Below are positions 23,401-30,443 of a stretch of 33,635 bases of DNA, one piece after another. Each line of letters opens with the position of its first letter. Position 1 is the stretch's first letter. Under the pieces are notes generated by a model, which had not been told where the DNA came from, did not search any database, and saw nothing but the letters and a program-made list of their open reading frames with translations. This DNA comes from Myxococcales bacterium (GTDB taxonomy: Bacteria; Myxococcota_A; Polyangia; Polyangiales; Polyangiaceae), in NCBI GenBank assembly GCA_013297655.1, contig JAAFHV010000082.1, positions 1 to 33,635 of the forward strand, in the 5' to 3' direction. Both the position numbers and the translations under genes were made by a program.

Positions 23401-23712
23401 TTCGCGAAGAGCCCAGGTTCTACGCCATACTTCGGATGGCCGAGCGCGATCCGCGACTTCCTGAGGCGGTTCGCCGATCCGTCGTTGCGCTTCGCGCCGC
23501 AGACGACGAGCTCGGGAGGTGGGGAGCCGAAGTGAAGCGAGGTGAACGCTCTGGAAATCTCGACGAAGCCATCTGGCCCGTCCTCGACCGCGACGACGAG
23601 GTGATCCGCACGTGGGAGCATTTTCAATGCAGCACCGGAGGACGCCTCGGTGTCGCTCTTCGCCGCTGCTGTGGAACACGCCAAAAGAGAACGTATGCGA
23701 CTAACACACTGA
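23397..23712 (+). pseudogene. Small gene broken by a one-base T-run frameshift
   Basis: A GTG overlapping the preceding TGA (GTGA at 23397-23400) opens a frame reading MIREEPRFYAILRMAERDPR, then VALRAADDELGRWGAEVKRG, up to VIRTWEH. At TTTT (23621-23624) the biased frame changes. Removing one T gives a smooth continuation, HFNAAPEDASVSLFAAAVEH, ending RMRLTH with TGA at 23710-23712, for about 104 residues in all. Without the correction the frame runs on through unrelated DNA antisense to the ArsA-like gene. This is either a true inactivating insertion, a phase-variable homopolymer or a sequencing error. The protein looks soluble and helical; I recognise no family. The upstream frame TLVGNPNWEAAV (23367 onwards) may also belong to it. 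Confidence 0.5.
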
Positions 23713-23906
23713 GTCGTTGTCGCAAAGGCGGGCAGCACGAAGCCCCCGCTCGACCCGACCTGCGAGTCCGTTGGGGTGCCAGGTTTGGGACTGTGGATGC
23801 ACCAACGCGTCTGGCTCCGCATCGAGCTTCAGGACGAGCGGCTGCCTCACGGGAGCGACGAGAGCCGCACCGTCAGCACGCCCGGCCTGTCGCTAAGCCT
23901 CGACCC
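23713..23906 (+). other. Gap with a coding-like fragment
   Basis: No complete gene lies between the frameshifted small gene and the ArsA-like gene. However, about 40 codons from roughly 23770 to 23890 on the + strand have strong third-position G/C bias and read LWMHQRVWLRIELQDERLPH followed by SDESRTVSTPG. There is no start codon with a ribosome site and no sensible stop. It looks like another gene remnant. Confidence 0.35.
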
Positions 23907-24836
23907 TCACCCCACCCGCTTCGCCAACTTCGCGATCGCCTCGGGCCTCGCCGCATCCTCGAACAACTGCGGCAAAAACGAGGGGCTCACCGGCAACTCC
24001 TTCGACAACCTGGCCAAGCACTCCGCCTGCACACGCTCACGCGCCGCGCGGGCTGCGCCCACTTGAATGGCCGCGTCGTCCTTCGACTTTACCTCGTCGT
24101 TGGGACCCAAACCCGCGTCTTCCAGCGTTTGCCGCTCCGCCTTCGAGAACAACGGCGGAAGCACACAATTGACCACCACTTTGCCGATTGGCAACTTCAG
24201 CTCGTCGCGGAGCGAGGTGGCAAGCTCGATGGTCTCCTGCGTGGGCATCGACTCCGGGAGAGTGACGAGCACCACCGCGCACGTTTTCTCGTCCTGAAAC
24301 AGCGTCCACGCCTTCTCCGCGTCGCGACGGAGAATGCCAGGCGGCGCCACGTCCAGAATCACCTTGGGTACGCGCAACATGTCGAGGCCGTGGCCAGTAG
24401 CCGGCGCATCGAGAATGACCACGTCGTACTTGAAGGCGCCGTTGTCCAAGGTCTCGGTGGTGTGCCACCAGGCTTTGCCCAGCATCGCCCACTCGTGCAT
24501 GCCGGGCACCGCGCCGAAGAACGCGCGAACGTATTTGTTGTCGAAGAGCAGGGTGTAGAGCGCTCGGGAGTTGAGCGTCATCATCCCGTATTCTTCCATC
24601 GCCACCTCGGGCGTCATGTTCACCGCCCACACGTTGGGCGCGACCGGCATGGGCTCGGTGCCGACCAAATCGGACCCGAACATCGCCGAGAGGCGCTCCT
24701 TCGCGTTGCACATCGCGATGAGCACACGCTTGCCCTTGTGCGCGATCGCGAGGGCCTCGGCCGCGCACACGGTGGTCTTTCCCACGCCACCCTTGCCGGT
24801 GACGATGAGGAAGCGACGGGTTTCGAGGCCAGCCAT
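23907..24836 (-). CDS. ArsA/GET3-family ATPase
   Basis: The 309-residue protein starts MAGLETRRFLIVTGKGGVGK; the deviant Walker A GKGGVGKTT (14-22) is that of the ArsA/Get3/MinD class. Other family elements are YDVVILDAPATGHGLDML (switch II with the TGH of ArsA-type ATPases) and VNCVLPPLF. The ATG at 24836 has AAGGAG just upstream and is favoured over longer frames. ArsA drives arsenite export with ArsB, while Get3 targets tail-anchored proteins. The usual metal-binding cysteine set of ArsA is not evident and no arsenic genes are nearby. In myxobacteria such ATPases often occur as heterologous pairs; here only one is present. The function is therefore an ArsA-family ATPase of unknown cargo. 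Confidence 0.85.
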   Translation of the reverse strand: MAGLETRRFLIVTGKGGVGKTTVCAAEALAIAHKGKRVLIAMCNAKERLSAMFGSDLVGTEPMPVAPNVWAVNMTPEVAMEEYGMMTLNSRALYTLLFDNKYVRAFFGAVPGMHEWAMLGKAWWHTTETLDNGAFKYDVVILDAPATGHGLDMLRVPKVILDVAPPGILRRDAEKAWTLFQDEKTCAVVLVTLPESMPTQETIELATSLRDELKLPIGKVVVNCVLPPLFSKAERQTLEDAGLGPNDEVKSKDDAAIQVGAARAARERVQAECLARLSKELPVSPSFLPQLFEDAARPEAIAKLAKRVG

Positions 24837-25047
24837 ACTCGCTCCTTCGTAGCTCCTTTTTTCTCGAAAGGACAGGTGCGATCCGCCGCATTTTCCCCGC
24901 GTCAGGTGGGCTCTGCGCCCGCTCTGGGCCTGGCTCTCGGCCTGGCTCTCCGCGCTCCGTGCGGTCGCGGCGGGCACGCGTGATGGTCTCGAATTTCGTG
25001 CTGTTCTACGCCCTTGACGCCATCGCGCCGGCGCTGCACTAGTGCGC
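24837..25047. other. Divergent promoter region
   Basis: This gap between the ArsA-like gene (-) and RNase J (+) contains a short imperfect direct repeat of GGCCTGGCTCTC near 24927-24951 and no convincing ORF. The promoters for both genes must lie here. Confidence 0.4.
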
Positions 25048-26712
25048 ATGTCCGACGATCCGAGGGTGCCTCCGGCCGGAGGGGACGTCCGCATCGTCCC
25101 GCTCGGTGGCCTCGGCGAGGTGGGCATGAACTGCCTCGCGGTCGTGGTCGACGGTCGCGCGATCGTCATCGACTGCGGCGTCACCTTCGATGGAGCCGAG
25201 CTTGGGGTCGACGTGGTGCACGCCGACTTCTCCTTCCTCGACACGGTCACCCTCGTCGCCGTGATCGTCACCCACGGGCACGAAGATCACATCGGCGCGA
25301 TCCCTTATCTGCTGCGCCGCCACGACGTGCCCGTCTACGGCCCGCCCTACGCGCTCACGCTCCTCCGCGAGAAGCTCGCCGAGCACGAGGTCCTCACCCA
25401 CGCCCGCCTCCACGAGGTTGGCACCCGCGCGCGCTACACGGTGGGCCCGTTCGAGCTCGAGCACGTGCGGGTCACCCACTCCATCGCCGACGCGACCTCC
25501 CTCGTCATCCGCACCAAGCGCGGCATCGTCATCCACACCGGCGATTTCAAGGTCGACGAGACCCCGCCCGATGGCGAAGCGTTCGACCACGAGCGCTTCC
25601 GCGAGCTCGGCGACGAAGGCGTCGCGCTCCTCATGAGCGACTCCACCAACGCCGAGAGCGACGGCTTCTCCGGCAGCGAGGCCATCGTCGGAGGCGCCTT
25701 CGAGCGAATCTTGTCTACCGTCGAAGGTGCCGTCATCGTTGGTCTTTTTGCCTCCAACGTGCACCGCCTCAAGCTCCTCGGCGAGCTCGCACGGAAGACC
25801 CACCGGCGCATCGTCATCGTGGGCCGCAGCATCCACACGCACCTCAAGGTCGCGCGCGCGACCGACTACCTCGACTGGCCGAGCGATCTCGTTTTCCCCG
25901 TCGAGCGCATCCGCGAGCTGCCACGCCGAAGCGTGCTCGCCCTCGCGACCGGCACCCAAGCCGAGACCCAAGCCGCGCTCGCGAAGCTCTCCCGCGACGA
26001 GCACCCGCACCTCTCGCTCGAGCCGGGCGACGCGGTCGTGTTCTCGAGCCGCGTGATCCCGGGCAACGATCCCGAGGTGTACGCCCTCATGAGCGCCCTC
26101 TTGCGACGCGGGATCGCGCTCCACACCCGCGCCACCGATCGTGAGCTCCACGTGAGCGGGCACGGCTACCGCGGCGAGCAGCGCCACATGCTGGAGCTCG
26201 TCCGCCCGCGGGCGTTCATTCCCTTGCATGGTACACGCGTTCAGCTCGAGCGCCACGCGCGTCTCGCGCGGGAGACGGGCGTGGGCGACATTCGTGTCCT
26301 CGAGAACGGCGAGACGGCGTGGCTCACGAACGAGGGCCTCCAGTCTGCTCCGCGGGTGCACGCGGGGCGTGTGCACCGCTTCGCCAAGCGCGAGCTCACG
26401 GAAGAGACGCTGAAGGCGCGAAAGGGCATCGCCGAGGCCGGCGTGGTGGTCGCGTCCCTCGTCGTCGACGCGAAGGGCGCCCTCTTCGGCGCGCCGCTCC
26501 TCGACGAGCGCGGGGTCACGAGCGACCGCGAGCGCGCCACGTTGCTCGCCGCCGCCACGAAGGAGATCGTGCAGGCCCTCGCCGAGCTCCCGCCCCCGCT
26601 CACCGACGAGCGCATCGCCGAAGCCGCGCGCTTCGCGATCCGCCGGTCCCTCGGGAAGGCCCTCGGGAAGAGGCCCGTCCCGATCGTGCAAATCGCGAGA
26701 AAAACGACGTAA
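25048..26712 (+). CDS. rnj: Ribonuclease J
   Basis: At 554 residues this is a full-length RNase J. The N-terminus VRIVPLGGLGEVGMNCLAVV and the zinc motif HGHEDHIGAIPYLL (76-89) are diagnostic of the family. Further metal and catalytic residues are in VTHSIADATSLVI, IHTGDFKVDETP, LMSDSTNAESDGFSGSE and FASNVHRL. The beta-CASP part has VSGHGYRGEQRHMLELVRPRAFIPLHGTRVQLERH, and the C-terminal domain follows to 554. RNase J is a 5'-3' exonuclease and endonuclease acting in RNA decay and rRNA maturation. The ATG at 25048 is taken; a GTG lies two codons upstream. It is followed at 103 bases by a gene of unknown function on the same strand. Confidence 0.95.
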   Translation: MSDDPRVPPAGGDVRIVPLGGLGEVGMNCLAVVVDGRAIVIDCGVTFDGAELGVDVVHADFSFLDTVTLVAVIVTHGHEDHIGAIPYLLRRHDVPVYGPPYALTLLREKLAEHEVLTHARLHEVGTRARYTVGPFELEHVRVTHSIADATSLVIRTKRGIVIHTGDFKVDETPPDGEAFDHERFRELGDEGVALLMSDSTNAESDGFSGSEAIVGGAFERILSTVEGAVIVGLFASNVHRLKLLGELARKTHRRIVIVGRSIHTHLKVARATDYLDWPSDLVFPVERIRELPRRSVLALATGTQAETQAALAKLSRDEHPHLSLEPGDAVVFSSRVIPGNDPEVYALMSALLRRGIALHTRATDRELHVSGHGYRGEQRHMLELVRPRAFIPLHGTRVQLERHARLARETGVGDIRVLENGETAWLTNEGLQSAPRVHAGRVHRFAKRELTEETLKARKGIAEAGVVVASLVVDAKGALFGAPLLDERGVTSDRERATLLAAATKEIVQALAELPPPLTDERIAEAARFAIRRSLGKALGKRPVPIVQIARKTT

Positions 26713-26814
26713 TCAGAAAATCGTACGCGACCACGCAACAGGTCGTCGCGTGCGGACGAGACACCTTCGCCGGACACACCCCTCGGTGACTTCCCCGGCG
26801 AAAGTGAGGCTCTC

Positions 26815-27624
26815 GTGTTGCGTTCCAATTCGTCTCCCCCGCCCACCCGCTCCGTCTCGGAGGCCCCGTCCGAATGCCCCGAGCCGGTCGTCCGAAAGAG
26901 CGTGCCGCTCCCGCGCAACGTGCTGCGCGAGGAGGCCGTCACGATCCTTCGGCTCCTCCGCCGCCACTGGGAGCCCCGCGTCTCGTCCACCGGCGAGCGT
27001 CTCCAGGAAGGCTTCGTGTCGATCGGCGAGGCTCGCCTCCCGCACTCGACCGCCGACCACCTCGAAGGCTTGATCGCCAAGATCGACGCCGAAGATCGCG
27101 CCGCCGGAGCCATCGGTCGCAGCCACGTCCGCGAGCGCGCCGACGTGGGCCGTGATCTCCACGCCACGCTGTCCGGCGTCGCCAAGGCCGCGTTCCTTCG
27201 CACCGTCGACCCGGTCGAAGCCGAGCAGGCGCGCGAGCTCGAGAAGGTGCACGTCGGGGCCTCGTCGGCCCTCGAGGTCGCCGCCGCCCTCGAAGACTAT
27301 TCTGCGTTCCTCGGGCAGCACATCGCGCTCGTGGACGGCCTCGGCGGCTTCGGCCCCGAGACTCTGGTCGCAGCGAAGGCCCTCGCGGTCGAGCTCCGCG
27401 CCTACGGTTGCCCCGACGTGCAAGAGCGCTCGAAGGAGCTGTTCAACTCGCGCCCGCTCACGGCGCGCGAGACGCACCTCCTCTGCCAGCGCATTCGCCA
27501 CTACGCGAAGTTCCTCTTTCGCACCCAGCCCGAGATCTATCGGCAGTTCACGAGCGTGTACCTTCGGGTGCAGCGCGCGCGTCTCCGCCGCCAGGTCCGC
27601 GAACGAGCGCGCAAGAAGACCTGA
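26815..27624 (+). CDS. Conserved-looking helical protein, function unknown
   Basis: The GTG at 26815 is preceded by GTGAGG at 5-base spacing and yields 269 residues. After a disordered Ser/Pro-rich N-terminus (1-30) the protein is nearly all alpha-helical: VTILRLLRRHWEPRV, ALEVAAALEDYSAFLGQH, ETHLLCQRIRHYAKFLFR, and a strongly basic C-terminus (LRVQRARLRRQVRERARKK). There is no signal peptide, membrane segment or catalytic motif. The basic tail could bind nucleic acid, which would fit with the upstream RNase J gene, but that is inference. A strong terminator follows. Confidence 0.7.
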   Translation: MLRSNSSPPPTRSVSEAPSECPEPVVRKSVPLPRNVLREEAVTILRLLRRHWEPRVSSTGERLQEGFVSIGEARLPHSTADHLEGLIAKIDAEDRAAGAIGRSHVRERADVGRDLHATLSGVAKAAFLRTVDPVEAEQARELEKVHVGASSALEVAAALEDYSAFLGQHIALVDGLGGFGPETLVAAKALAVELRAYGCPDVQERSKELFNSRPLTARETHLLCQRIRHYAKFLFRTQPEIYRQFTSVYLRVQRARLRRQVRERARKKT

Positions 27625-27645
27625 TCGAGATGCCTGAAACACAAA

Positions 27646-27680
27646 GCGCCGCGTCCTTCCGAGAGGACGCGGCGCGACGT
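27646..27680 (+). terminator. Intrinsic terminator after the helical protein gene
   Basis: An 11-bp perfect stem (27646-27656 with 27665-27675) and 8-base loop are followed by GACGTTTTT. It sits 22 bases after the stop codon and before the convergent cyclophilin gene. The stem would also form on the opposite strand. Confidence 0.82.
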
Positions 27681-27717
27681 TTTTCGAACGCGGGGCTCCG
27701 CGCGCGAATCCCTACGA

Positions 27718-28290
27718 TCAGGCGGTGGGCTCGGTCTCGCTGCGGAAAATCTCGACGCGCTGGAGCACGATGTCCTTCACCGGGCGATCGCCGGGGCCGG
27801 TGGGGCTGTGGGTAATCTGCTTGATGATGTCGTTGCCGACGAACACCTGACCGAACACCGAGTGTTTGTTGTCGAGGTGGGGAGTGGCAACTTCGCAAAT
27901 GAAGAACTGCGAGCCGTTCGAGCTCGGGCCCGAGTTCGCCATCGAGAGAATGCCGGAGCCGGAGTGGCGGAGCTCGGGGTGAAACTCGTCTTTGAACTTG
28001 TAGCCGGGGTTGCCGCGGCCGTTGCCTTGCGGGCAGCCTCCCTGAATCATGAAGCGCGGGATCACGCGGTGGAAGATGAGCCCGTCGTAGTAGGGGCGCT
28101 TCGCGGTCTGTCCCGTCTTCGGATCGGTGAACTCTTGGGTGCCGGTCGCGAGGCCGACGAAGTTCTTCACGGTGTCCGGCGCGCGGTGCTCTTCGAGGCG
28201 AGCGACCATGGTGCCCATCGAGGTGACGAAGCGGGCGTAGAGCTGGCCGGAGCCGGCGACTTGAATCGGGGGGAATGCTGCTGCGACCAT
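27718..28290 (-). CDS. Cyclophilin-type peptidyl-prolyl isomerase
   Basis: The ATG at 28290 (preceded by AAAGAGG) gives 190 residues. Family elements are YYDGLIFHRVIPRFMIQGGCPQGNGRGNPGYKF (67-99) with catalytic Arg75, SGSGILSMANSGPSSNGSQFFI (110-131) with the active-site Gln and Phe residues, and LDNKHSVFGQVFVG (139-152). The enzyme catalyses cis-trans isomerisation of peptide-prolyl bonds. No signal peptide is seen, so it is cytoplasmic. The active-site Trp of human CypA is replaced by His143, as in many bacterial cyclophilins. It lies about 200 bases downstream of the bactofilin genes on the same strand. Confidence 0.94.
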   Translation of the reverse strand: MVAAAFPPIQVAGSGQLYARFVTSMGTMVARLEEHRAPDTVKNFVGLATGTQEFTDPKTGQTAKRPYYDGLIFHRVIPRFMIQGGCPQGNGRGNPGYKFKDEFHPELRHSGSGILSMANSGPSSNGSQFFICEVATPHLDNKHSVFGQVFVGNDIIKQITHSPTGPGDRPVKDIVLQRVEIFRSETEPTA

Positions 28291-28488
28291 GGTGCCTCTT
28301 TCGTTTTCGTGGGGCGCGTGAAGCTCTTTCACGCGTTCGGCGCGAAGGCTACACGGGACGTGAGCCCCGCGGCTAGACCTAGGGCCGCACCAAAGAACCG
28401 TCGGGACGACCGACGAGGCGTCCTTCGAAACGAAGAAGGCGCCAACGGGAGCTCCGTGACGCCTTCGTTGCGACCCGTAGGTCGTTGC

Positions 28489-29109
28489 TCAGTACGAGCG
28501 CTTCTTGACGGCCTTCGCGCCCTTCTTCAGCGCGGGCACGACCGGGGGCGGCGGCTCGCGCTTGGCGCCCATGCTCGCGGGCGTGCCCGTGGAGCGCGGA
28601 GCGGGGGCTTGTGCGGGCGCCTCGATCTTGCGCTGCGGAGGCGGAGGCGGAGGCGCCTTGGGGGGCGGGAGCTTGGCAGCCGCGGGGGCAGGACGAGCGG
28701 CGGGGGCGGGGCGAGCGGCGGGGGCGGGGCGAGCCGCGGGGGCAGGACGAGCCGCAGCGGCGGGACGTGCAGCGGCGGGACGGTTGCCCTCGGCGCCGGT
28801 GGTCTCCACGTAGCCACGGACGAGCGCGCCGCGCCCGATGGCGATGCGAGCGGCGCGGACGTCGCCCACGACGCGCGCGCCGTCTTCCAGATGCACGGCC
28901 TCGTCGGCCACGAGATCGCCGCGGACGGCGCCGCGGACCACGATGCGGGCGGCGCGGACGTTCGCGCCCACGAGCCCACCGGACTCCACGGTAACCTCGC
29001 CCGAGAGCTGCACGTCGCCTTCGACGTGGCCCGCCACGACGAGGTTTCCGGTGCCTTCGATGCTGCCCCGGATCACGGTTCCGGCGGCGATGGTCGTTTC
29101 GTTGGCCAT
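28489..29109 (-). CDS. Bactofilin with Ala/Pro-rich C-terminal tail
   Basis: Residues 1-105 form a bactofilin (DUF583) beta-helix: IAAGTVIRGSIEGTGNLVVAGHVEGDVQLSG, with regularly spaced Gly-Asp/Val-rich rungs through GALVRGYVETTG. Bactofilins polymerise without nucleotides into cytoskeletal scaffolds that position proteins or shape cells. Residues 110-206 are low complexity: tandem ARPAPA repeats, a run of six prolines and a basic end (KKGAKAVKKRSY). The tail is longer than in most bactofilins and may bind partners or the nucleoid; that is inference. It is the third and last gene of a run of three bactofilins on the - strand. Confidence 0.92.
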   Translation of the reverse strand: MANETTIAAGTVIRGSIEGTGNLVVAGHVEGDVQLSGEVTVESGGLVGANVRAARIVVRGAVRGDLVADEAVHLEDGARVVGDVRAARIAIGRGALVRGYVETTGAEGNRPAAARPAAAARPAPAARPAPAARPAPAARPAPAAAKLPPPKAPPPPPPQRKIEAPAQAPAPRSTGTPASMGAKREPPPPVVPALKKGAKAVKKRSY

Positions 29110-29142
29110 GTCGGTTCTCGTAAGGGTTTCGGTAGCTTACGC

Positions 29143-29457
29143 TCAGACGTCCATGTCGACGTTGCCCTTGAACTGGGCTCCGTCGGCGATGGTGATGCGT
29201 GCAGCTTTCACGTTTCCGATGACACGTGCGCCGTTCGCGAGATCGACGCGGTCGCTGGAGGTGAGGTTGCCGGTGACTTGGCCCGCGATGCGGATCGGAC
29301 CCGCGACGACGTCGGCTTCGATGACCGCGCCGGATTCGACGACGAGGCCTTCTTTTGCCTGCAGCTTGCCGCGAATCGTGCCCTGAACGACGACGTCGTC
29401 GTCGGTGGTGACTTCGCCTTCGATCGTGATGCCTGCGCCGATGACCGTGCTTGCCAT
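29143..29457 (-). CDS. Short bactofilin
   Basis: The ATG at 29457 gives 104 residues consisting only of the bactofilin core: MASTVIGAGITIEGEVTTDD, VVVQGTIRGKLQAKEGLVVESGAVIEADVVAG, VTGNLTSSDRVDLANGARVIGNVKAARITIADGAQFKGNVDMD. There is almost no N- or C-terminal extension, so it is likely a core filament subunit. It lies between the other two bactofilin genes with gaps of 33 and 65 bases, consistent with one operon. Longer upstream frames lack family similarity. Confidence 0.92.
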   Translation of the reverse strand: MASTVIGAGITIEGEVTTDDDVVVQGTIRGKLQAKEGLVVESGAVIEADVVAGPIRIAGQVTGNLTSSDRVDLANGARVIGNVKAARITIADGAQFKGNVDMDV

Positions 29458-29522
29458 GTCTCGAACGTCCTCCCGTAGAAAATCTTGGTACTCAGGCGCG
29501 AGCCTCGAGGCGCGAGGCACGA

Positions 29523-29891
29523 TTAGCGGCGCTTGGAGGCGCCTTCGGTGAGCTCGGCGGGCAGGTCGAACTCGGCGTCGAGCCGGCCCGCGAAGACCGC
29601 GCCGTCTTCGATCGCCACTTGCGCGGCGCGCACGTCGCCGCGGAATTTGCCGCTCGCCGTGACGGTGACCTCGCCCTCGGCCTGGATCCCGCCCTCGAGC
29701 GTGCCGGCCACGGTGACGTCGTTCGCGGTGATGGTGGACTGCGCTTCGGCTCCTTCGTCGAGGGTAAAGTCGCCACGGAGGACGACGTCGCCTTCGAGCG
29801 AGCCTTGCACCACCAAATCGCCCTCGCCCGAAATACGCCCCCGAATGCGGACGCTCTTTCCGAGCACGGTTTCCGAGCTGCCTTTCGCCAT
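29523..29891 (-). CDS. Bactofilin, first gene of the cluster
   Basis: This 122-residue bactofilin has a short N-terminal lead (MAKGSSETVLGKSVRIRGRI) and beta-helix rungs GEGDLVVQGSLEGDVVLRGDF, VTVAGTLEGGIQAEGEVTVTASGKFRGDVRAAQVAI, then a short polar tail ending GASKRR. It heads the three-gene run and faces an unrelated gene across 131 bases that must hold both promoters. Three consecutive bactofilins recall the bacNOP arrangement of Myxococcus xanthus, but no parA/parB/padC gene lies next to them in this window. Confidence 0.92.
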   Translation of the reverse strand: MAKGSSETVLGKSVRIRGRISGEGDLVVQGSLEGDVVLRGDFTLDEGAEAQSTITANDVTVAGTLEGGIQAEGEVTVTASGKFRGDVRAAQVAIEDGAVFAGRLDAEFDLPAELTEGASKRR

Positions 29892-30022
29892 CGCGTTCGC
29901 TACCTAGTACATGCCGGCCCACGTGTCACTGACGATGGCTCGTCGTCCGAGGCCGCCTACGCCGCCCGCCGTCGTCTCGGTCGGCACGACAGCGCCCAGG
30001 GCCCGAGGTACGCTTCGGAATC

Positions 30023-30433
30023 ATGAGCGAAGACGAAGGCCGCAAGAAGCTCCTCGGGCTCGCCGCCAAGGTCCGCGAAAAGACGGGCCCCACCGGAGTG
30101 CCCACCCTCGACGAGCAGGGCCTCGCGCTCGTGGACGACCTCGCGAAGACCCTCACCGGCACCGACGGCATGCCGGGGCTGCGCCTGCATCGCGAGTCGA
30201 CCGCCAAGTTTCGCCTCGAGCGGCCCCCGCGCAACGCCGACATCTGGGTGGAGTGGCAGCGGCCGATAGGAGCGCTCGTGGTGGTGTCGCAGCTCTTCGG
30301 CAATCCGAAGAGCACGGTTCGGTATGTGTTCGATCGCGCGCTCGGTTATTTCCGGTCGATGGAGAACGACGCCGAGGTCTATGGCGACATCTCGCGCATC
30401 CTCGTGGAGACGCTCTACCCCGAGGCCCGCTGA
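30023..30433 (+). CDS. Small cytoplasmic protein of unknown function
   Basis: The 136-residue product begins MSEDEGRKKLLGLAAKVREK and has no signal peptide or membrane segment. The middle (LRLHRESTAKFRLERPPRNADIWVEWQRPIGALVVVS) is beta-rich and the C-terminal third (YVFDRALGYFRSMEND, ISRILVETLYP) is helical. The codon bias is that of a real gene. I recognise no family. It converges on the membrane protein gene 10 bases away and diverges from the bactofilin cluster. Confidence 0.7.
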   Translation: MSEDEGRKKLLGLAAKVREKTGPTGVPTLDEQGLALVDDLAKTLTGTDGMPGLRLHRESTAKFRLERPPRNADIWVEWQRPIGALVVVSQLFGNPKSTVRYVFDRALGYFRSMENDAEVYGDISRILVETLYPEAR

Positions 30434-30443
30434 CCTCGACGAA

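Noticed and set aside
23907-24836. Arsenic resistance gene
   Set aside because: The protein is ArsA-like in its ATPase, but no arsB, arsC, arsR or arsD gene is near and the cysteine metal site is not evident.
23367-24983. 538-codon open frame on the + strand
   Set aside because: Only its first 85 or so codons have coding bias. Beyond 23625 it is out of frame with the sensible continuation, and then it runs antisense to the ArsA-like gene.
28429-28469. Terminator after the last bactofilin
   Set aside because: An imperfect stem (AACGAA-GAA-GGCG with CGCCTTCGTT) can be drawn, but it has a 3-base bulge, a long loop and no T-run.
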